Source of the DNA: Bacteroidota bacterium
Lineage (GTDB): Bacteria > Bacteroidota > Bacteroidia > Bacteroidales > UBA5342
DNA length: 53,164 bases
Assembly: GCA_003249935.1 (NCBI GenBank)
Contig: QKHT01000121.1
Coordinates: forward strand, 1-53,164
Reading direction: 5' to 3'
The notes under the pieces were generated by a model. That model worked only from the letters and a program-made list of their open reading frames with translations. It was not told the DNA's origin and made no database searches. This document shows, piece by piece, positions 9,401-15,789 of the stretch; the first letter of the stretch is position 1, and the number at the start of each line of letters is the position of its first letter. A program made the translations under genes and the position numbers.

Positions 9401-10069
9401 GTTATTATTCTCGATTTGGGACTTACCGATGGCAATGGCCTCGATTTGTGTAAACAACTTAAAAATAATAAGGCCAATATTCCGGTTATTATTTATACCG
9501 GCTATTCGGTAAGCGAACCCGAAGAGGCCGAAATAAAGCAATATGCCAGTGCAATCGTTATAAAAACCGTAAACTCGGGCGAGCGCCTCGTAGACGAAGT
9601 GGAGATTTTGTTGAAAAATCCAAAACCAAAACAACAATCGACAACAGGTTATGCGAAAAGTACAATTTCAATGCATACCAATATCGATTTTTCGGGCAAA
9701 ACGATATTGGTTGTCGACGACGATATAAAAAATACGTTTGTAATAACCAGTGCACTCGAACAATATAATGCCAATATTCTTTCGGCCAAAAATGGCAAAC
9801 AGGCCATCGAAATACTCGAACAAAATGACGCTATTCATTTGGTTCTCATGGATATTATGATGCCGGTTATGAATGGCTACGAAGCAATGGAAGCCATAAG
9901 AGCAAATGATAAGTGGAAAAATCTTCCCGTTATTGCGGTTACTGCCAAAGCATTGAAAGAAGATAAAATTAAATGCTTTCAGTCCGGTGCATCCGATTAT
10001 CTCACCAAGCCAATAGACTACGATGTACTTATTAATGTGGTAAACAACTGGTTTCAAAAAAGCTTGTAA
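6419..10069 (+). CDS. Hybrid sensor histidine kinase with HAMP, GAF and three receiver domains
   Basis: A 1216-residue inner-membrane kinase. Order: TM1 (about 13-32), extracytoplasmic sensor (33-185), TM2 (187-209), HAMP (about 205-260), GAF (270-425), long Gln/Glu-rich coiled coil (434-554) with three 21-residue repeats, HisKA with phospho-His near 560 in MSHELRTPL, ATPase with N box NFLSNAFKFT, G1 DTGIGIPED and G2 GGTGLGLSIS, then receivers with Asp near 875 (ILDIGLPD), 998 (ILDLGLTD) and 1144 (LMDIMMP). In the second receiver the conserved Lys is followed by Thr rather than Pro (VIKTVN). The stop overlaps the CheB-CheR start (TAATG). The signal sensed is unknown. Confidence 0.96.
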   Translation: MIKFNDFRIANKVISVFVVLLMFFFIYKVITLNRLRLFSDEYESVMRLDNTFRSDISEVGHLIMDFDSIVDLVNNSVNEHNSSDLIKANEQLHLKVNELIGSNPESKSSVAFTKLTTVFARFTDLSHQAIQITSSHQMLDNQRYFNLKEVTRELMHSLYILHDEQSSLHYGVQLKKIEQYRKNEYASGIWFLLMLVVIIYIAYILTRNLIRRIEKLKLNVEKVAKGNFDVDYSDYKHDEVGELNADFGLMTKSLKNTIGELEKQNWIKDGVAKLSKETSGDKSVREICDVAISFICRYLDAGTGVIYHFNEEENHLKMVSSYAFTERDILSSIVVPGEGIVGQVALERKPILMKNVLRSQRLINSGIVSEPPLFIYTLPLVYVNNLVGVLEIASLQSFSALQSDFLSESVFSLASSVFIAHQSDKIKRLLADSKQHAAEVQKINEALEEQKQVLEVQSRNLQESNAQLEIQQQMLQQQSEELQQSNAQLEEQQQQLQQQSEELQQSNAQLEIQKSRVEKQMAEVTIMNNELKEARKALDEKANMLETANKYKGEFMANMSHELRTPLNSVILLSQLLGKNKAGNMTPEDVAKLSVINNAGNELLRLINDLLDLSKIEAGRVELEVRQFMVDEILEEQRAYFSSVALDKNLVFTIENLLTEPNRMIVSDSLRISQILRNFLSNAFKFTSKGGVTLSVSDANMKPYAIKLMVTDTGIGIPEDKLDLIFEAFKQVDGGVSRMYGGTGLGLSISLQLSAILKGKIAVESHQGEGSRFILYLPDVLNSTDEPLVHAPKGQQPVQPEIKADHRKDTNMIFNDDRNHLLVNDDVVLIIEDDTNFATIVVDVVRDAGKKAIVAVTGNEGLKMAEKYNPKGIILDIGLPDIDGIEVLHILKTTATLRNIPVHVVTGRDNASIEAIKEGAIGYVQKPVNEVQLNTVIESLMATPDNSKKTVLIVEDNANELIAITEVIKEIGVQILVANSLTSAMEVVSGATVDVIILDLGLTDGNGLDLCKQLKNNKANIPVIIYTGYSVSEPEEAEIKQYASAIVIKTVNSGERLVDEVEILLKNPKPKQQSTTGYAKSTISMHTNIDFSGKTILVVDDDIKNTFVITSALEQYNANILSAKNGKQAIEILEQNDAIHLVLMDIMMPVMNGYEAMEAIRANDKWKNLPVIAVTAKALKEDKIKCFQSGASDYLTKPIDYDVLINVVNNWFQKSL
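7799..7987 (+). repeat. Three 63-bp tandem repeats inside the kinase coiled coil
   Basis: Units 7799-7861, 7862-7924 and 7925-7987 each encode 21 residues beginning LQxSNAQLE and, in the first two, ending QQQSEE. The third diverges after its first half. 21 residues equal three heptads, so copy changes keep the coiled-coil register. Confidence 0.88.
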
Positions 10070-11751
10070 TGTCGATCGTAATATCCAAACATAGTAACGA
10101 AACCCGCATTTCGCTGCTGGGCGAAAAATTTTTGCCTCGCGATGTTGAATGTTGGCAAACTGCAATGGGCAATATTTCGGTTGAACCGGTATCGGTATCC
10201 ATTTACGATGCCAGGGTTTTGCCGGCAGTTATTATGGCCGATTTGCTGCGTATAACCAATAAGCGAAACCATTTTCAGGTGAAAGTAAAAGTCGTACATC
10301 GAATTCTTTCGGGCTATTTGGCACGTATCGGCATTCCACATTCACTGATTGAGGTAAAAAACGTAAAAATTTCAAAATCATTGAATTGTAAGGCTATTTG
10401 CTTGGGTGGATCTGCCGGAAGTCTCGATTCTATTGTGGCCATTATCGAACAGTTGCCCCAAACTACCGTGCCGGTATTTGTGGTTCAGCATATACCCGAA
10501 GATACGCCAAATTATTTGCCATCTATTCTCAGATCCAAAACAAGCCTTACCGTAAAAGATGCCGAAGATGAAGAGAAGGTAGTGGATTCGACCGTATATA
10601 TTGCTCCGCCTGCAAAACAAATGCGTGTAGTAAAAGGAAAAATTGTATTAACGGATGAACCACCAGCCTATTTTGCCCGTCCATCAATCGATATTTTATT
10701 CGAATCGCTTGGTGTTGAATATAAAAGCGGGCTCATTGCGGTGCTGTTATCGGGATATAACAACGATGGCACCCACTGTCTTAAATTGTTGCAGCAATTG
10801 AAATCGAAGATGATTATACAGGATCCGATAGAATGTCTCGAAAAAGATTTGTTGGTCAACGCTATTAATACCGGAAACTATAATTACATTTTTCCTCTTC
10901 CCGAAGTTGTTTCGTATGTGGCGCGCCATGCTGCCTTGCAAAATAAGTTATTTACCGAAAAGCAAATGGTAACTTTTTTGGGCGAGATAAACGACAAATA
11001 TGGTTACGATTTCAGGGAGTATAGTTACGAAAGTTTGTCGCGCCTGATTAATAAAGAAATGGCCGACAAACGACTGTCGAATTTTGCTGATTTAAGACAA
11101 ATGGTTTTGGAAGATTACAACCATTTCGAAAGTTTGTTTCTGGAGTTTTCGGTTAATGTTACCTCTTTTTTTCGCAATCCCGAAGTGTACAAAGTGGTGC
11201 GGAAAAATATTGTAAGCTATCTTGCTTCATATCCACACATCAAAATATGGTGTGCAGGTTGTTCAACAGGCGAAGAACCCTATTCATTGGCGATATTACT
11301 CAAGGAGGAGGGATTGCTCGAAAAGTCGCAGATTTATGCCACAGATATCAATCCCTTTGTGGTAGAGCAGGCCCGAAATGGGTACTTTTCACAAACCAGC
11401 CTCGATAAAGCTGAGGAAAATTATAAAAATGCAGGAGGAAAGCTCTCTTTCGGCCATTTTAGCACTACTTTTGATGGTGCGGTTCAGATAGACCCCGATT
11501 TGGCAAAACATATCCTCTTTTTTCAGCATTCGTTGCTGTCTCAGGGGGTGTTAAATCAGTTTAATCTTATTTTTTGTCGCAATGTACTCATCTATTTTCA
11601 GAAAAGTTTACAGGATAAGGTCTTCGATTTGTTTAGTAATTCGCTTATACGTAATGGGTTTTTGGTTTTGGGCGAAGCCGAAACAATTGGAAATCACCAC
11701 GCATTTTCGGTTTATGATAAACAATTAAAAATATACAGACACAACGCATAA
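10069..11751 (+). CDS. CheB methylesterase-CheR methyltransferase fusion with N-terminal STAS-like domain
   Basis: A 560-residue cytoplasmic fusion. Residues about 105-285 are a CheB catalytic domain with Ser in GGSAGS (about 113), His in VQHIPED (about 140) and Asp in GYNNDGT (about 231). Residues about 295-560 are CheR, with the SAM-binding WCAGCSTGEEPYS near 393, FFRNPE near 366 and LIFCRNVLIYF. The first 100 residues are not a receiver domain (no acidic pocket); their alternation SVSIYDARV, PAVIMADLLRI, FQVKVKVVH and LSGYLARIGI resembles a STAS fold, an inference. The gene sits between two kinases with no chemoreceptor in view, so the modified target is probably not a classical MCP. CheB/CheR assignment is firm; the N-terminal call is tentative. 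Confidence 0.93.
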   Translation: MSIVISKHSNETRISLLGEKFLPRDVECWQTAMGNISVEPVSVSIYDARVLPAVIMADLLRITNKRNHFQVKVKVVHRILSGYLARIGIPHSLIEVKNVKISKSLNCKAICLGGSAGSLDSIVAIIEQLPQTTVPVFVVQHIPEDTPNYLPSILRSKTSLTVKDAEDEEKVVDSTVYIAPPAKQMRVVKGKIVLTDEPPAYFARPSIDILFESLGVEYKSGLIAVLLSGYNNDGTHCLKLLQQLKSKMIIQDPIECLEKDLLVNAINTGNYNYIFPLPEVVSYVARHAALQNKLFTEKQMVTFLGEINDKYGYDFREYSYESLSRLINKEMADKRLSNFADLRQMVLEDYNHFESLFLEFSVNVTSFFRNPEVYKVVRKNIVSYLASYPHIKIWCAGCSTGEEPYSLAILLKEEGLLEKSQIYATDINPFVVEQARNGYFSQTSLDKAEENYKNAGGKLSFGHFSTTFDGAVQIDPDLAKHILFFQHSLLSQGVLNQFNLIFCRNVLIYFQKSLQDKVFDLFSNSLIRNGFLVLGEAETIGNHHAFSVYDKQLKIYRHNA

Positions 11752-11763
11752 CAAGTATTTTAA

Positions 11764-12915
11764 ATGGAAAAGCTAAGAATTTTAATCGTCGATGATAATA
11801 TCAATAATCTTGTTACCCTTCGTGCTTTAATCGAAGATAACTTAGATGTAGAAGTTATTGAAGCTCAATCGGGTCTCACTGCACTGGATTTACTCATGCG
11901 TCAAAGTGTCGACCTGTTAATACTGGATGTGCACATGCCCGACTTGGATGGTTTTGAGCTTACCGAACTGATTCGTAAGCGCGAAAAAACTGCCCATATA
12001 CCCATTATTTTACTCACCGCCGCATATGTGTCCGAAAAGTTTAAATTGCGTGGATTTGAGCTTGGTGTTGAAGATTACATTACTAAACCCATCAACGATC
12101 AATCGCTTATTCGGCGCATTCAGGTTTATTTAAGGCCAATTCAAAAGGAGCGGCAATTTTCGAGCGAGCTCGAAAGACTCATAAAGGAGCGAACCGCCGA
12201 ACTCGAAGCGTCGAACCAAAAGCTTAGCACCACACTTTCGGATCTTGAGTTGGTAAACAAGGAGTTACGCAACTTTGCCCATGTCGTATCCCACGATCTT
12301 AAAGCACCATTAAACGTAATTATCGGTTATTCTAATATTGTGGCTACCGATTACGAGGATGTGCTCGGGCCCGATGGCCTGAAATATTTGCAAACTATTG
12401 AGGATGTATCGTTTAAAATGGCTGCATTAATTTCCGATATTCTCAACTATTCAAAAAATGTAGCCAAGCCTATTGTACGCGAGGATGTTGATTTAAACAA
12501 AACCCTGTACGATGTGGTCGAATTTACCAAAGCTTCAGAAAATATTGTTTTTAATATCGCTACTTTGCCAATGGTTCAGGCCGATAAAACCCTGATGCAT
12601 CAGATTTTTCAGAACCTCATTTCAAATGCGATAAAATACAACGATAAGTCTCAAAAGCTTATAGAGGTAAATTGTGAAACCGACGACGACTTTTATCTCT
12701 TTTCGGTGTCTGATAATGGTATTGGAATAAAAGAAGCCGACCGTGAGCATATTTTCACAATGTTCGGAACCGCAAATCAGGAAAAGGTTAAAGAACAAGG
12801 CACCGGCGTTGGCCTTTCGTTGGTTAAAAAGCTTATTGAAAGGCAGGGCGGACAGCTTGGTTTCGAATCGGAATATGGCAAAGGTTCCACCTTTAAATTT
12901 ACACTCCCCAAATAG
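11764..12915 (+). CDS. Response regulator-histidine kinase (REC-HisKA-HATPase)
   Basis: A 383-residue soluble protein that closes the signalling operon. The N-terminal receiver (1-125) has the acidic pair in IVDDN, phospho-Asp about 54 in LILDVHMPD and Lys in YITKPIN. A short coiled coil (about 130-170) leads into HisKA with His about 175 in VSHDLKAPL, then an ATPase domain with NLISNAIKY, SDNGIGI and GTGVGLSLV. It has no transmembrane segment, so its input is probably phosphoryl transfer at the receiver from the upstream hybrid kinase. The 12-base gap to the CheB-CheR gene supports cotranscription. Confidence 0.95.
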   Translation: MEKLRILIVDDNINNLVTLRALIEDNLDVEVIEAQSGLTALDLLMRQSVDLLILDVHMPDLDGFELTELIRKREKTAHIPIILLTAAYVSEKFKLRGFELGVEDYITKPINDQSLIRRIQVYLRPIQKERQFSSELERLIKERTAELEASNQKLSTTLSDLELVNKELRNFAHVVSHDLKAPLNVIIGYSNIVATDYEDVLGPDGLKYLQTIEDVSFKMAALISDILNYSKNVAKPIVREDVDLNKTLYDVVEFTKASENIVFNIATLPMVQADKTLMHQIFQNLISNAIKYNDKSQKLIEVNCETDDDFYLFSVSDNGIGIKEADREHIFTMFGTANQEKVKEQGTGVGLSLVKKLIERQGGQLGFESEYGKGSTFKFTLPK

Positions 12916-12960
12916 GTGTGTTCTGCTTTATTCTTAATAATTTGTAATTTGTCAGTCTGT

Positions 12961-12992
12961 AAAAAATCGCTGCTTTAAACAGTGGGTTTTTA
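12961..12992 (+). terminator. Possible terminator of the signalling operon
   Basis: An imperfect hairpin (left arm ending at 12972, seven-base loop, right arm from 12980, with two G-U pairs and one mismatch) is followed by a T-run at 12987-12991. It lies 45 bases after the last stop codon. The stem is weak. Confidence 0.45.
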
Positions 12993-13067
12993 ATTTAATT
13001 AGCCTTAGCAAAAGATTAAAAGATGTTTTAATGTTCGCTTTTTGTACTGGTGTGTTACTTTAAAAGG

Positions 13068-13097
13068 TTGTCAACATCATTTTTTAGGTTATATTTG
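13068..13097 (+). promoter_or_regulatory. Promoter of the sulfate-activation operon
   Basis: TTG at 13068-13070, a 19-base spacer and TATATTTG at 13090-13097 match the Bacteroidota consensus closely. About 65 bases of leader precede the cysD ATG; I see no convincing riboswitch fold in it. Confidence 0.8.
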
Positions 13098-13168
13098 CAC
13101 CTCCTGAGATTAGAGGGTATTGCAAGTCCTGTATAATTTTTTTAGGAACATTAAAACTAACATGTAGT

Positions 13169-14074
13169 ATGGAGGATTTCAGTCTGAACCATCTCAAAGA
13201 ACTTGAAGCAGAAGCTATCTTTGTGATGAGAGAGGTGGCAGCGCAATTCGAAAACCCCTGTTTGCTATTTTCCGGGGGGAAAGACAGTATTGTTATGGCT
13301 TATTTAGCCAAAAAAGCATTTTTTCCGGCACGTATACCATTCCCGTTTTTACACATTGATACGGGACACAATTTTGTTGAAGCACTCGAATTCAGAGATC
13401 AACTCGTATCTGAATTAGGGGTTAAACTTGTTGTTGGTTCGGTTCAGGAATCAATAGATTCCGGTAAAGCGGTTGAAGAGAGTGGTTATAATGCCTCGCG
13501 CAATAAATTGCAAACGGGAACATTGCTCGATGCAATTGAGACCAATAAGTTTGACGCAGCTCTTGGCGGCGGACGCAGGGATGAAGAAAAAGCCCGTGCG
13601 AAGGAGCGTTTCTTTTCACATCGTGATGAATTTGGTCAATGGGATCCGAAAAACCAAAGGCCCGAATTATGGCACTTATTCAATGGGAAAAAGCACATCG
13701 GTGAACATTTTAGGGTATTTCCCATTTCAAACTGGACCGAAATGGACGTTTGGCAATACATTTATCAGGAAAATATAACCTTGCCTTCGTTATATTATAC
13801 TCATCAACGCGAATGTTTCTTCAGAGATGGCCAATGGTTGGCCTATGCTCCGTTTATGAAGCTTAAGCCAAACGAAAAGGTTGAGGTTCATACCGTACGT
13901 TGTCGTACAATCGGCGATATTACCTGTACCGGGCTTACATTGTCGCATGCCGATACTATTGAAGAAATTATAACCGAAATTGCGGCAACAAGGGTTACCG
14001 AACGGGGTAGCCGGGCCGACGACAAACGTTCGGAAGCGGCAATGGAAGATCGTAAAAAAGAAGGGTACTTCTGA
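13169..14074 (+). CDS. cysD: Sulfate adenylyltransferase subunit 2 (ATP sulfurylase small subunit)
   Basis: Catalytic subunit that forms adenosine 5'-phosphosulfate (APS) from ATP and sulfate, working with the GTPase CysN. The 301-residue protein has the PP-loop SGGKDSIVM near residue 35, HIDTGHNFVEALEFRD, GGGRRDEEKARAKER and the C-terminal RGSRADDKRSEAAMEDRKK, all diagnostic of CysD. The ATG at 13169 lies about 65 bases after a good promoter. A DUF2061 gene and cysN follow at 24-base gaps. Neither cysC nor cysH is in the window, so whether the APS feeds assimilation or sulfation cannot be decided here. Confidence 0.97.
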   Translation: MEDFSLNHLKELEAEAIFVMREVAAQFENPCLLFSGGKDSIVMAYLAKKAFFPARIPFPFLHIDTGHNFVEALEFRDQLVSELGVKLVVGSVQESIDSGKAVEESGYNASRNKLQTGTLLDAIETNKFDAALGGGRRDEEKARAKERFFSHRDEFGQWDPKNQRPELWHLFNGKKHIGEHFRVFPISNWTEMDVWQYIYQENITLPSLYYTHQRECFFRDGQWLAYAPFMKLKPNEKVEVHTVRCRTIGDITCTGLTLSHADTIEEIITEIAATRVTERGSRADDKRSEAAMEDRKKEGYF

Positions 14075-14098
14075 AAATTTCGTGCAATTGCAAATATT

Positions 14099-14431
14099 TT
14101 GATGAAATCAATCTCATTGTTTAAAAGCAAAAATACCGAAGTCGATCGTAAAACAATTGTACGCGACAGGCCAATAAAAAGTGTTGTGAAAGCAATTACC
14201 TGGCGAATTGTGGGTACACTGGATACGATATTAATTTCGTTTATTCTTACAGGAAAACCGGTTATCGCATTTACGATTGGTGGTGTAGAGATTTTTACAA
14301 AAATATTCTTGTATTATTTGCACGAACGGTTATGGGAAAATATTCGCTGGGGCCGTATGTTGGTGGTTATGCGTAAAGGTGGCCGGTCGGCACGAAAGAG
14401 CATAACCAGAATATTCATCCGCCCCGATTAA
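14099..14431 (+). CDS. DUF2061 membrane protein within the cys operon
   Basis: A 110-residue protein. After a basic N terminus comes the family core: VVKAITWRIVGTLDTILISF, a second hydrophobic segment (VIAFTIGGVEIFTKIFLYYL) and HERLWENIRWG, the standard DUF2061 signature. It probably crosses the inner membrane twice. Its function is unknown. Placement between cysD and cysN with equal 24-base gaps makes cotranscription very likely and suggests a role linked to sulfate activation, for example sulfate entry or tethering of the sulfurylase. That role is an inference from context. The C terminus is strongly basic (RKGGRSARKSITR). Confidence 0.9.
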   Translation: MMKSISLFKSKNTEVDRKTIVRDRPIKSVVKAITWRIVGTLDTILISFILTGKPVIAFTIGGVEIFTKIFLYYLHERLWENIRWGRMLVVMRKGGRSARKSITRIFIRPD

Positions 14432-14455
14432 TTAAATTTAAAAGTAGATTCAACA

Positions 14456-15730
14456 ATGAATACAGATAGTACAAAAGGTTATCTCGATATGCAGCTCCTG
14501 CGGTTTACAACGGCAGGGAGTGTGGATGATGGCAAAAGTACGCTTATTGGTCGTTTACTTTACGACAGTAAAGCAATTTTCGAAGATCAGATGGAAGCCA
14601 TCGAACGTGCCAGCAAGGGCCGTGGCGAAGAGGAGGTAAATCTTGCATTACTTACCGATGGGTTACGTGCCGAGCGCGAACAAGGCATTACCATCGATGT
14701 GGCCTATCGCTATTTTGCGACCCCCAAACGTAAGTTTATAATTGCCGATACACCCGGGCATATTCAGTACACCCGTAATATGGTTACCGGTGCATCAACT
14801 GCAAACGTGGCAGTCATTCTTATCGATGCCCGTAACGGTGTAATAGAGCAAACCCGCAGGCATGCATATATTGCTAATTTATTACAAATACCTCATATTG
14901 TAGCATGTATTAATAAAATGGACCTTGTGGATTTTGATGAGGCTGTTTATAATAAAATTAAAGCTGATTTTGTAGAGGTTGAACGCAAATTGGGTATTCA
15001 CGATGTGCATTATGTGCCAATAAGTGCACGCGATGGCGATAATGTGGTGGACAAATCGACTAAAACACCATGGTATACCGGCCCTACTTTCCTCGATTTA
15101 ATAGAAACAATCGAACTTAGGCGCGATAAGAACCTCGACGACCGTCGTTTTCCGGTTCAATTGGTTATTCGCCCCATGCGCGAGGCATTTCACGATTACC
15201 GTGGATATGCAGGTAAAATAGCCGGTGGTATCTGGAAGCCCGGCCAAAAGGTAAAAGTTTTACCGTCAGGCTTTGAAACCGAAGTAGAAGCCATCGACTT
15301 TGGCGGAGACGAAATTGAAATGGCTTTCCCGCCACAATCTGTTACCATCCGTTTAAAGGACGAGATTGATATCAGCCGGGGCGATATGTTGGTCGATCCG
15401 GCTTGTGCGCCATATGCCGAACAAGATATCGATATGATGGTGTGTTGGTTCAACGAAAAACCATTGATAGAAAGAGGTAAATATATTATTAAGCATACTA
15501 CAAATGAGGTGCGTGCAATAATCAAAGAGATAAAATACAAGGTTAACATCAATACCATCGAAAATATTTACGACGATAAAAAGGTGTCGCTTAACGATAT
15601 TGCCTGTATTTCGGTAAAAACCACCAAGCCGTTGTTCTTCGATTCGTACAAAAAGAACCGGGTTACCGGCAGTGTAATTATTATCGACGAAGGCACCAAC
15701 GAAACTGTAGGTGCCGGAATGATTTTGTAA
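14456..15730 (+). CDS. cysN: Sulfate adenylyltransferase subunit 1 (GTPase subunit)
   Basis: Elongation-factor-like GTPase that drives APS synthesis by CysD. The 424-residue protein has the P-loop GSVDDGKST near residues 20-28, the switch region EREQGITIDVAYRYF, G3 DTPGHIQYTRNM and G4 NKMDLVDF, then two beta-barrel domains. The length is that of a stand-alone CysN: the APS-kinase (CysC) domain fused in some bacteria is absent. It is last in the operon, with a strong terminator 20 bases after the stop codon. Confidence 0.97.
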   Translation: MNTDSTKGYLDMQLLRFTTAGSVDDGKSTLIGRLLYDSKAIFEDQMEAIERASKGRGEEEVNLALLTDGLRAEREQGITIDVAYRYFATPKRKFIIADTPGHIQYTRNMVTGASTANVAVILIDARNGVIEQTRRHAYIANLLQIPHIVACINKMDLVDFDEAVYNKIKADFVEVERKLGIHDVHYVPISARDGDNVVDKSTKTPWYTGPTFLDLIETIELRRDKNLDDRRFPVQLVIRPMREAFHDYRGYAGKIAGGIWKPGQKVKVLPSGFETEVEAIDFGGDEIEMAFPPQSVTIRLKDEIDISRGDMLVDPACAPYAEQDIDMMVCWFNEKPLIERGKYIIKHTTNEVRAIIKEIKYKVNINTIENIYDDKKVSLNDIACISVKTTKPLFFDSYKKNRVTGSVIIIDEGTNETVGAGMIL

Positions 15731-15750
15731 GGGGTTCAGCCAAAATAAAT

Positions 15751-15786
15751 AAAACGCGCCAAAGTTTGTTCTTTGGCGCGTTTTTT
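15751..15786. terminator. Strong bidirectional rho-independent terminator
   Basis: A perfect 14-bp stem (15751-15764 and 15771-15784), six-base loop, A-run on the left and T-run on the right. It serves cysN on the plus strand and the convergent helicase gene on the minus strand. Confidence 0.93.
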
Positions 15787-15789
15787 AGT

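Noticed and set aside
9668-10165. Minus-strand gene across the kinase/CheB-CheR junction
   Set aside because: It lies antisense to the third receiver and the overlap of two clear genes, and has no recognisable domain.
13098-13168. Riboswitch in the cysD leader
   Set aside because: The 65-base leader lacks the paired core of SAM-type riboswitches and has no terminator hairpin before the ATG.
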